Origin: Thermasporomyces sp036564245
Lineage (GTDB): Bacteria > Actinomycetota > Actinomycetes > Propionibacteriales > Actinopolymorphaceae
Assembly (NCBI GenBank): GCA_036564245.1
Contig: DATCKU010000002.1
Location: 142,927-206,926, forward strand
Reading direction: 5' to 3'
Length of the DNA stretch: 64,000 bases
A program made the position numbers and the translations under genes. The notes under the pieces are model-generated. The model did no database searches, was not told the DNA's origin, and saw only the letters and a program-made list of their open reading frames with translations. Of the stretch, positions 18,529-25,757 are shown piece after piece (within the stretch, counting starts at the first letter, position 1; the number at the start of each line of letters is the position of its first letter).

Positions 18529-19677
18529 ATGGCCAAGCCAGCGCATGACGAGCGGACTGCCGCAGTCGTACGCGGTCTCGCCGCCGCCGACGCGATCACC
18601 TGGCCGGCATGGTGGCACCGGCTCTCCCACCTGCCCCCCAGGCGTGAGGTACGACTGTCGCAGGCGTGGCAGCACGCGCGGGACGGTAAGACGACGTCGT
18701 TGCCGACGCCCTACCTGCAGTCCTCGTCTCCATCCCTGGTCGACCCAGCCGCACCCGCTGACGACCTGGAATGGCTGACGGTCTCGCTACGCCACCACCT
18801 CGGCCAGCGGCTGGACGGAACTCCGACCGACGAGCCGTTCGCGGTCTGGCACGAGCTCGCCAGGATGCGAGCCGCCGACCCCGGCTCGGTGCGGGGCCGG
18901 ATCGGCACGGTCATGGCTCTGGAGAACCTCGCACGCGGTTTGCACCCGCCGGCGAGCGGCAACGACACGCCGCACTACTTCGACGACATCGCCTGCATCC
19001 GTGGCCTTGCGGCTGGGCTCCTTCGCCCGGGCGACCCGAGCGGCGCCGCCGCACTCGCGGCTCACGACGCCGAGGTCACCCATGCGCTCGACGGTGTGTG
19101 GGCGGCCCGCGCAACGGCTGCCCTGCTCGCGGTGCTTCTCGGCGGTACGACTGTCGGTGGTACAGCACCTGACGTCGGTACGCCGACGAGCGGAGAGCAG
19201 CCAGACCGCGCCGACGACACCATTCAGCGAGCCATCGATGCGGCTCGGGCCGAGCTTTCTCCCGACACTTGGTGTGCCGCCGTCGTCGCCGAGTGCCTCG
19301 CCGTGGCCGACGAAGCTGCGCGCGCCACGAAGACCTCGCCGTTGCTGCTCGGCGCGCAGCTCGAGCGTGAGGCGGTCGACCACGTGTACGGGTACGCCAA
19401 CCAGGCACCAGCCACGCTTGGCCTGCTGCTCGCGCACCTTCGTACCGCCCGCAACGGCTCCGACCTGCTGCTCGGCGCGCTCGCCCACCCTCGGCACGCC
19501 GACGCCCTCGTGCCGCTCGCCGGCGCGGTAGCCGGTGCGGCGTTCGATGACGTCGGTTTCCCCGAGCCGCCGGAGACGCTTCCCGGAACATGCATTCGCG
19601 CGTTGGCGGGGACCCGGCTCGGCTCGGTCGTCGCGGCAGTGAGCCGCGCCGCCGGCCGTACGGAGGTCAGCGCATGA
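18529..19677 (+). CDS. Degenerate ARH-fold protein
   Basis: 382 residues from ATG 18529 with AAGGAGG upstream. By position and residual motifs it is a divergent ARH-family member: GLAAADAITWPAWWHRL replaces the GLAVGDALG opening, DDLEWLTVSL stands where the S/TDDT motif should be, and AHPRHADALVPLAGAVAGA replaces the usual G-D/R-D-A/T-D-T motif. Several metal ligands therefore look lost. It lies between two ARH genes with complete motifs and overlaps the second (ATGA). It may be a structural or regulatory partner, or bind substrate without cleaving it. Its function is unknown. Confidence 0.7.
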   Translation: MAKPAHDERTAAVVRGLAAADAITWPAWWHRLSHLPPRREVRLSQAWQHARDGKTTSLPTPYLQSSSPSLVDPAAPADDLEWLTVSLRHHLGQRLDGTPTDEPFAVWHELARMRAADPGSVRGRIGTVMALENLARGLHPPASGNDTPHYFDDIACIRGLAAGLLRPGDPSGAAALAAHDAEVTHALDGVWAARATAALLAVLLGGTTVGGTAPDVGTPTSGEQPDRADDTIQRAIDAARAELSPDTWCAAVVAECLAVADEAARATKTSPLLLGAQLEREAVDHVYGYANQAPATLGLLLAHLRTARNGSDLLLGALAHPRHADALVPLAGAVAGAAFDDVGFPEPPETLPGTCIRALAGTRLGSVVAAVSRAAGRTEVSA

Positions 19678-20873
19678 CAACCTCTCCGGTAGACGCTGGA
19701 CGTCGGGACGAGACGAACCCACCGCCTCGAGGCAGCCTGGCCGACAAGGCGGCCGGATGCCTCGTCGGCCAGGCCGTGGCCGACGCGCTCGGTGGACCCA
19801 CCGAAGGCCATACGCCAGAGCAGATCCGAGCCCGCTGGGGCGGTTGGGTGACCGGCATCGTCGGCCCGTACCACGAGGACTGGCGCACAGCGCGCCCACT
19901 CGCGCCGTACCACAAGGGCGACGGCCACATCACCGACGACACGCTTCTCACCCATCTGCTCGTCAAGGTCTACCTCGACAAGGGCGACCACCTCGACGCG
20001 TACGACATCGCCGACCGGCTCGTGCCACGCCTGCTGAACGACCTCGTGTGGGTTCCCGAGCTGGAGACCGAGACGATCCTTTTGCATCGGGTGTTCCTGG
20101 CCGAGAAGTACCTCGCGCTGCGGTTGCACTGGGGCCACGCCGATCCGCGGGAAGCCGGCGTCGGCAACGCGGTGAACTGCGGTGCCGCGATGTACGTCGC
20201 GCCGATCGGCATCGTCAACGCCGCCGATCCCGATTCCGCCTACGCCGAGGCGATCGACGTCGCCGGCGCTCACCAGTCGTCGTACGGCAGGGAAGCCGCT
20301 GGCGTCTTCGCCGCCTCGGTCGCTGCTGCCATGGCGCCGGACGCGACCGTCGACTCCGTCGTCTCCACTGCGCTTCGCCTGGCCAAGGACGGGACGAGGG
20401 CCGCGATCGACGCGGTGACGCAAGCCGCATCGCGGCTCGACCACTGGACCGAGGCCGTGGAGTCAGGGGCGCTGCGCGACGCGATTCGTCCGTACGACAC
20501 CGTCGCCGACACCTACCGAGACCAAGGTCTCGGCGCCCGACGACCGAGCCGGCTGCACAGCATCGAGGAGCTGCCGCTTGCTCTCGCCTTCCTGGTCCTC
20601 GCCAAGGGTGACTGGGAGCAGACCGTCTTCGGCGCGGTCAACTACGGGCGAGATGCGGACTCGATCGCCGGCATGGGCGGCGCGTTGGCTGGCGCGCTCG
20701 GAGGTCGCCGCGTCGTCCCCGATCACCTGGTGGACGCAGTGAGCACGGCCAGTCGCACAGACCTCGAGTCCCCCGCAGCCGCTCTCGCGGAGCTCACCGT
20801 ACGCATCCGAGCTGCCGACGCCGAGCGTCGGGCTCGGGTCGACCGCGCCTTCGACCAGCTGATCAAGGAGTGA
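19674..20873 (+). CDS. ADP-ribosylglycohydrolase (ARH) family protein
   Basis: 399 residues from ATG 19674, which overlaps the preceding stop. The opening GCLVGQAVADALGGPTEGH, the first metal motif HITDDTLLTHLLVKVY and the second metal motif NYGRDADSIAGMGGALAGAL are complete, so it should be catalytically competent. An insert-like segment with VPELETETILLHRVFLAEKY separates the halves and is typical of a longer, uncharacterised subfamily. It is the third ARH-fold gene of the operon. The next gene starts one base after its stop codon. Substrate unknown; see the operon-level hypothesis. Confidence 0.9.
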   Translation: MTTSPVDAGRRDETNPPPRGSLADKAAGCLVGQAVADALGGPTEGHTPEQIRARWGGWVTGIVGPYHEDWRTARPLAPYHKGDGHITDDTLLTHLLVKVYLDKGDHLDAYDIADRLVPRLLNDLVWVPELETETILLHRVFLAEKYLALRLHWGHADPREAGVGNAVNCGAAMYVAPIGIVNAADPDSAYAEAIDVAGAHQSSYGREAAGVFAASVAAAMAPDATVDSVVSTALRLAKDGTRAAIDAVTQAASRLDHWTEAVESGALRDAIRPYDTVADTYRDQGLGARRPSRLHSIEELPLALAFLVLAKGDWEQTVFGAVNYGRDADSIAGMGGALAGALGGRRVVPDHLVDAVSTASRTDLESPAAALAELTVRIRAADAERRARVDRAFDQLIKE

Positions 20874-20874
20874 C

Positions 20875-22089
20875 GTGGGTATGAGCGCGACCTCGCGCCC
20901 TCGGTCGATGCCGCCACCCTTGCACGGCGTGCGGGTCATCGAGCTCGCGACTCTGTTCGCCGGGCCGCTTGCGGGAGCGTTCCTGGGCGACTTCGGCGCA
21001 GACGTCGTCAAGGTCGAGCATCCGCGCCGCCCGGACCCCGCCCGCGGTCACGGTCCGGCCAAGGACGGCATCGGCCTGTGGTGGAAGGTGCTCGGCCGCA
21101 ACAAGCGCACGATGACGCTCGACCTGTCCACGCCGGAAGGTGCGGACCTGCTGCGCCGGTTGGTCGCTGACGCCGACGTGCTGATCGAGAACTTCCGTCC
21201 CGGCACGCTGGAGCGCTGGGGTCTCGGGCCAGACACCCTGCATGCCAGCAATCCGCGACTGGTGATCGCGCGAGTCACCGGTTTCGGGCAAGTCGGTCCG
21301 TACGCCAGGCGACCGGGCTTCGGCACGCTTGCCGAGGCGATGAGCGGGTTCGCCGCAGCAACGGGGGAACCGGACGGCCCACCGACCTTGCCACCGTTCG
21401 GGCTCGCCGATTCGGTGGCAGCGCTCGCCACGGCGTACGCCGTCATGCTGGCGCTTCGCAGCCGCGACCACACCGGCGAAGGACAGGTCGTCGACCTCGC
21501 GATCATCGAGCCCATCATGGCCATGCTGGGTCCGCAGATCACGTGGTACGACCAGCTCGGCTACATCCAACCCCGCTTGGGGAACCGATCGTCGAACAAC
21601 GCACCACGCAACACATACCGAACCTCCGACGGACACTGGCTCGCGGTGTCGACGAGCGCATCAAGCATCGCCGAGCGGGTGATGCGACTCGTGGGGCGGC
21701 CCGATCTCATCGAACAGGACTGGTTTGCCACGGGTGCGGGGCGGGCAGCTCACGCCGACGAGCTCGACGAGGCAGTCGCGTCGTGGATCGGTCGGCACAC
21801 CCGCGAGGAGGTGATCGCGGCGTTCGAGGAAGTGGAGGCTGCGGTCGCTCCGGTGTACTCCGTCGCGGACATCGTCGCCGACCCGCAGTACGCCGCGCTC
21901 GGCACCGTCCATCGCGTCGACGATCCCGAGCTCGGCTCCCTTGCCATGCAGAACGTCATCTTCCGGCTCTCCCAGACACCCGGTGCCATCCGGTGGGCCG
22001 GACGACCCCATGGCGCCGACACCGAGGAGATCTTGCGGTCTTTGGGTGTGACAGACATCGACGGGCTGCGCGCGAGGGGCGTCGTATGA
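20875..22089 (+). CDS. Family III (CaiB/BaiF) CoA-transferase
   Basis: 404 residues from GTG 20875; ATG 20881 is an alternative and AAGGAG at 20865-20870 could serve either. Family III hallmarks are VIELATLFAGPLAG, GADVVKVEHP, GRNKRTMTLDL and ADVLIENFRPGTLERWG. The Asp expected to form the acyl-aspartyl intermediate is Asp179 in PPFGLADS. The His of the related racemases is absent (PGFGTL), which favours CoA transfer over racemisation. It would move CoA onto an organic acid, probably for the lyase encoded by the overlapping next gene. Acid and donor are unknown. Confidence 0.9.
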   Translation: MGMSATSRPRSMPPPLHGVRVIELATLFAGPLAGAFLGDFGADVVKVEHPRRPDPARGHGPAKDGIGLWWKVLGRNKRTMTLDLSTPEGADLLRRLVADADVLIENFRPGTLERWGLGPDTLHASNPRLVIARVTGFGQVGPYARRPGFGTLAEAMSGFAAATGEPDGPPTLPPFGLADSVAALATAYAVMLALRSRDHTGEGQVVDLAIIEPIMAMLGPQITWYDQLGYIQPRLGNRSSNNAPRNTYRTSDGHWLAVSTSASSIAERVMRLVGRPDLIEQDWFATGAGRAAHADELDEAVASWIGRHTREEVIAAFEEVEAAVAPVYSVADIVADPQYAALGTVHRVDDPELGSLAMQNVIFRLSQTPGAIRWAGRPHGADTEEILRSLGVTDIDGLRARGVV

Positions 22090-22976
22090 ACGCGAAGGCG
22101 ACGCAGGACTCGGTTGCGGTCACCCTGCTCTACGTGCCCGGTCATCGGGTCGACCGGGTCCGGAAGGCGCTGTCGTCCGATGCAGACGTCGTGATCATCG
22201 ATCTGGAGGACTCCGTACCTCCGGAGGCCAAGGCGACGGCACGGGCCGAGCTCGGCGCGTTGCTCGGTGAGTCGAGCCCGACGCGTGCCGTCCAGGTTCG
22301 AGTGAACCCGCTCGACTCGCCGTGGGGCACGGACGACCTGGCCGTCGTCGCATCGCTTCCACCGCACGTGGAGGTTCGCCTGCCCAAGGTGGAGTCCGCC
22401 ACGACCGTGCACGACGTGCTGGCGGTCCTGGCCGACAGCTCGAACGACGCTCCCCCACGCCGTCTGCACTGCCTGCTCGAGACGGCACGCGGTGTCGAAC
22501 GGGCGCTGGAGATCGCGTCGGCCGATGCCGCGGTGGCGTCGATCGGGTTGGGCGAGGCAGACCTCGCCTCCGATCTCGGGATCACCGGCGATGGCGGAGT
22601 GCCAGCTGAGAATGCCCTCTCCTGGGTACGAAGCAGGGTGGTGGTCGCCGCTCGAGCGGCCGGGCTGGTGCCGCCCGCGATGTCGGTCTATCCGGTGCTG
22701 CACGACGACGAAGGTCTCGCGGCTTCCACACGTGCCGGCCGCGCGATGGGTTTCGTCGGACGGTGCGCCATCCATCCTGGCCAGCTGCCCATCATTCGTA
22801 GGGCATTCCGCCCCGACCCGGAAGAGGTACGCCGCGCACGCGAGCTCCTCGACCGGCTGCAGACGGCCCGCCAGGCCGGAGAGGCGGCCTATGTCCTGGA
22901 CGACGGCTCCTTCGTCGACGCTGCCATGGTCGGTGCGGCCGAACGCGTCCTCCGCCTGGAAGCGGCGACCCGCTGA
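22086..22976 (+). CDS. HpcH/HpaI aldolase / citrate lyase beta-subunit (CitE-like) family protein
   Basis: 296 residues from ATG 22086, overlapping the CoA-transferase stop. Features are LLYVPGHRVDRVRKAL, DVVIIDLEDSVPPEAK, RLPKVES and the Mg ligands Glu in CLLETARG and Asp in GLGEADLASDLG. This group includes malyl-CoA, citramalyl-CoA and beta-methylmalyl-CoA lyases, which split a 3-hydroxyacyl-CoA into acetyl- or propionyl-CoA and an alpha-keto or glyoxylate product. Paired with a family III CoA-transferase it recalls itaconate and mesaconate catabolism (CoA activation then C-C cleavage). It is the last gene of the LacI operon and is convergent with the following minus-strand operon 18 bases away. 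Confidence 0.88.
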   Translation: MNAKATQDSVAVTLLYVPGHRVDRVRKALSSDADVVIIDLEDSVPPEAKATARAELGALLGESSPTRAVQVRVNPLDSPWGTDDLAVVASLPPHVEVRLPKVESATTVHDVLAVLADSSNDAPPRRLHCLLETARGVERALEIASADAAVASIGLGEADLASDLGITGDGGVPAENALSWVRSRVVVAARAAGLVPPAMSVYPVLHDDEGLAASTRAGRAMGFVGRCAIHPGQLPIIRRAFRPDPEEVRRARELLDRLQTARQAGEAAYVLDDGSFVDAAMVGAAERVLRLEAATR

Positions 22977-22994
22977 TCCCACGTGCAAACTTTG

Positions 22995-23795
22995 TCAGGA
23001 CGCCAGCAACGACGCTGCATTGGCGTGACACAGCGCGATCCGGTCGGCTTCGCTGATGTCAGCGGTCGCGAGCTGAAACGCTGTGGCCTCCGGCGTCTGG
23101 ACCGGCACGCATGAGCCGTACGCGAACCTGCCAGCCTGCCCACGCGCACCGATCGCGGCCATCACACCGGCAGGTCCGTTGGTGAACCAGAGATCGACCA
23201 GGACCCGCTCCGTCGGATGCTCCGGACCAAGCTGTGCCTCGATCTCGGCCCACTCGTGCGCTCGTACTCCAGACAGGATCAGGCGAAGCCGTGGCGCACG
23301 ACGCAGCAGGTGCGCGATCTCAAAGGTCGTGACCTGTCGCGCGAGATAGCGCGGGTGGCGCATCCGGTGGTCTTCGAGTGTGGCGCACACGTGGAGCGGC
23401 AGCCCACGCTCGGCCACTACCTGGAGCAGAGAACCCACCTGTGGCGCGTCCAGACGATAGCCGTGATAGCCGGGGACGATGCGTACTCCCCTGACCCCGT
23501 TGGCTACGGCCCAGTCGAGCTCGTACTCCCAGCCGTCCTCTGTCGGGTTGACGATCGCAAACGGCCACAAGCGTTCGTCCTCGGCCGAGATGCCGAGAAG
23601 TGCCTCGTTGCCCGAGCGGGTGTCGTACCCGAACACCGAGGCGAGATGGCTGACGCAGAGTCCCGTCACGCCCAGTCGGTCGGCATAGGCGCTGAGGTCG
23701 GCCGCCGTCGCCGCAGCCTGCAGCCGCCACGGCCACTGACCGACGAACGCGGTGACATCGATCGGTCGGGCTCGCACGAACGCATCCAGGTTCAC
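22995..23795 (-). CDS. Amidohydrolase-like TIM-barrel protein lacking the usual metal ligands
   Basis: 266 residues from GTG 23795, which overlaps the upstream gene's TGA. The order of elements follows PF04909-type amidohydrolases: LWPFAIVNPTEDGWEYEL, GVRGVRIVPGYHGYRL, LPLHVCATLEDHRMRHP, LILSGVRAHEWAEIE and RFAYGSCVPVQTP. The N-terminal HxH motif is absent, however, and the late GSD motif reads GSC. It thus resembles a degenerate paralogue of the next gene upstream. It may be a partner subunit or work without metal. Last gene of the minus-strand operon. Confidence 0.75.
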   Translation of the reverse strand: MNLDAFVRARPIDVTAFVGQWPWRLQAAATAADLSAYADRLGVTGLCVSHLASVFGYDTRSGNEALLGISAEDERLWPFAIVNPTEDGWEYELDWAVANGVRGVRIVPGYHGYRLDAPQVGSLLQVVAERGLPLHVCATLEDHRMRHPRYLARQVTTFEIAHLLRRAPRLRLILSGVRAHEWAEIEAQLGPEHPTERVLVDLWFTNGPAGVMAAIGARGQAGRFAYGSCVPVQTPEATAFQLATADISEADRIALCHANAASLLAS

Positions 23796-24544
23796 CGCAA
23801 CACCTCGTCCAGCAACCGCTTCATGTTCAACCCGAGCACGAGCGACAGGTCGTCGTGCGACAACCCGGCACCCAGCACCTTGCCCAGGTTGGCTGCCAGG
23901 CATCCGATGTGGGCATCGGAACCGAAGACGACCCGCTCGGCACCGAGCCGCTGCACCGCGAGGGCCACGGCCCCACCGCCGATCGGCGTGCCGGAGGTGT
24001 CGACGCGAACGTTCGGATACGGCGCGATCGTGTTGAGCGCAGACTCCACCTGACCACCGAGATGCGCCATGATGATCCGGGCCTCCGGGTAGCGTCGCGC
24101 GAGCCGCGCCACGTGGGACGCCGTGGACTCGTAGGGCAGCTGGCTCCCGTCGGTCTTGCGCCACGCATGGACGAGCAGCGGGGCACGATAGGCGATCGCC
24201 TGCTCGACGAAGGGAAACACCACAGGATCGTCGGCCAGGGTCGCAACCCAGAGCTTGATGCCGACCACCTGCTGGTCCTCGAACCGCCGCCGGAAGTCCG
24301 TGAGCCCCCACTGGCCGAGTCGTGGATTGACGTAGCAGTACGCAAGGACCCGGCCGGGGTGCTTACGCGTCACGGCGTACATCGCGTCGTTGGCGGTGAG
24401 GACGTCCTCGGCCGAGGGGTAGTACCGGAACCGGCAAAGTGAACTGCCGACGAAGACGTCGACTCCGAGGCGATCACCTTCGGCGATGACCTCCGGGGCG
24501 AAGTCGTCGTCGAGCAGGTGCACATGCGCGTCGACGATGGTCAC
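23792..24544 (-). CDS. Amidohydrolase family protein (PF04909-like)
   Basis: 250 residues from GTG 24544, overlapping the aminotransferase stop (GTGA). The metal-binding opening is VDAHVHLLDDD (HxH), followed by GIKLWVATLADD, LLVHAWRK, IIMAHLGGQVESAL and VVFGSDAHIGC, which supplies the conserved C-terminal Asp. Family members hydrolyse lactones or amides, or decarboxylate acids; L-fuconolactonase and related sugar lactonases belong here. In an operon with a sugar importer and an aminotransferase, a lactonase or amidase role is plausible. The substrate is unknown. Confidence 0.85.
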   Translation of the reverse strand: MTIVDAHVHLLDDDFAPEVIAEGDRLGVDVFVGSSLCRFRYYPSAEDVLTANDAMYAVTRKHPGRVLAYCYVNPRLGQWGLTDFRRRFEDQQVVGIKLWVATLADDPVVFPFVEQAIAYRAPLLVHAWRKTDGSQLPYESTASHVARLARRYPEARIIMAHLGGQVESALNTIAPYPNVRVDTSGTPIGGGAVALAVQRLGAERVVFGSDAHIGCLAANLGKVLGAGLSHDDLSLVLGLNMKRLLDEVLR

Positions 24545-25752
24545 CGGGCAAGCTCCGCACACGCGCGTTCCAACCGGCGTACCGCCTCTGCCACGTCGTC
24601 GTCGCGATGGCTGAAGTTGACGTAGGGCACGCGATAAAGGGAGACACCGTTCCGGTAGGCGGCCCGGAGAAAGGCTGACACGACCTCCTCGTCACCGTTG
24701 GTCGAGACCAGGGCCGGGCACGGCCACACGCCGGACAGCTCGAGCGGAAGGCCGTACCGGTCGAAAGCCTTCTGCACGCTGGACCACAGCGCCTCGCCCT
24801 GTCGCCACAGGTATCCCACGACGTCGTACTCCTGGTAGACGTCCAAGCACGCGGCTGCGGCGGCGAGGGAGAGCGTCTCGCCGCCGAAGGTGGACGTCAC
24901 GACCAGCTTGCCAGGACCGCACACCTGCATCACCTCGCGGCGACCCGCGTAGACCGCCAAGGGCATCCCGTTGGCGATGCCCTTGCCGAACACCGCAAGG
25001 TCGGGCGTGACGCCGAAGTACTCCTGCACTCCCCCGACCGCGACGCGAAACCCGGTGACGATCTCGTCGAAGACGAGCAACGCCCCGTGCTCCGACGTGA
25101 GCGCGCGCAGCTCTGGATAGAACGTCGCACCCTGCTCGAAGCCCGCATAGTCGGCCGCCACGACGACCGCGGCGATCTGCCCCGGATACTGGTCGAACAG
25201 CTGCCGCACTCGTGCCATGTCGTTCCACCGCACCGGATGGTGCAGCTCGCTCAAGGCGATCGGCACGCCATGGACCGCCGTGGCCGTGCGGCCCGGCAGG
25301 TCCGCTCCCCCGCCCGACAGCGTGTTGAGCCAGCCGTTGTAGCCGATCTGGATCACGTGGTCGCGACCCGTGTAGGCGCGAGCGATCCGGATCGTGGCGG
25401 CGATCGCCTCACCTCCGGTCTTGAGGAACCCCACCATCTCGGCACACGGAACGAGCTCGCAGAACCGCTCGGCGATCTCGCACTCGAGCGGATGCGGATG
25501 GCCGAAGACGATGCCGTTGTCGAGCTGGCGTCGGACCGCCTGGTCGACCACAGGATGGCGGTACCCCAACGTGACCGGCCCGAGGGCGTTGCGGAAGTCG
25601 ATGTACTCCCGGCCACGGTCGTCCCAGACCCGGCAGCCATCAGCTCGTACGATCACCTCGGGCTCGTCGGGTTGCAGCGTAGGGACCTTCGACGCGGTGC
25701 TGGAACCCATCGGCATGACAGCAGCGAACCGCTCGCTCCATGTGCGCGTCAT
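24541..25752 (-). CDS. Class III PLP-dependent aminotransferase (glutamate-1-semialdehyde aminomutase-like)
   Basis: 403 residues from ATG 25752 (GGTGAGG upstream); an overlapping GTG at 25761 is the alternative. Class III features are GREYIDFRNALGPVTLGYRH, FLKTGGEAIAATIRIARAY, LLVFDEIVTGFRV with the Asp that pairs with PLP, and the PLP lysine in VFGKGIANGMPLA. The STFGGETLSLAAAAACLDVY segment matches the GSA-aminomutase-like subgroup, which in sugar clusters transaminates keto sugars or semialdehydes. Since heme genes are absent here, a catabolic or amino-sugar role in this operon is more likely than HemL. It is coupled to both neighbours by overlaps. Confidence 0.88.
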   Translation of the reverse strand: MTRTWSERFAAVMPMGSSTASKVPTLQPDEPEVIVRADGCRVWDDRGREYIDFRNALGPVTLGYRHPVVDQAVRRQLDNGIVFGHPHPLECEIAERFCELVPCAEMVGFLKTGGEAIAATIRIARAYTGRDHVIQIGYNGWLNTLSGGGADLPGRTATAVHGVPIALSELHHPVRWNDMARVRQLFDQYPGQIAAVVVAADYAGFEQGATFYPELRALTSEHGALLVFDEIVTGFRVAVGGVQEYFGVTPDLAVFGKGIANGMPLAVYAGRREVMQVCGPGKLVVTSTFGGETLSLAAAAACLDVYQEYDVVGYLWRQGEALWSSVQKAFDRYGLPLELSGVWPCPALVSTNGDEEVVSAFLRAAYRNGVSLYRVPYVNFSHRDDDVAEAVRRLERACAELAR

Positions 25753-25757
25753 CGGCC

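Noticed and set aside
24541..25752. HemL (glutamate-1-semialdehyde aminomutase) of heme synthesis
   Set aside because: No other heme gene is nearby and the gene is embedded in a sugar-importer operon; the class III subgroup includes catabolic transaminases.
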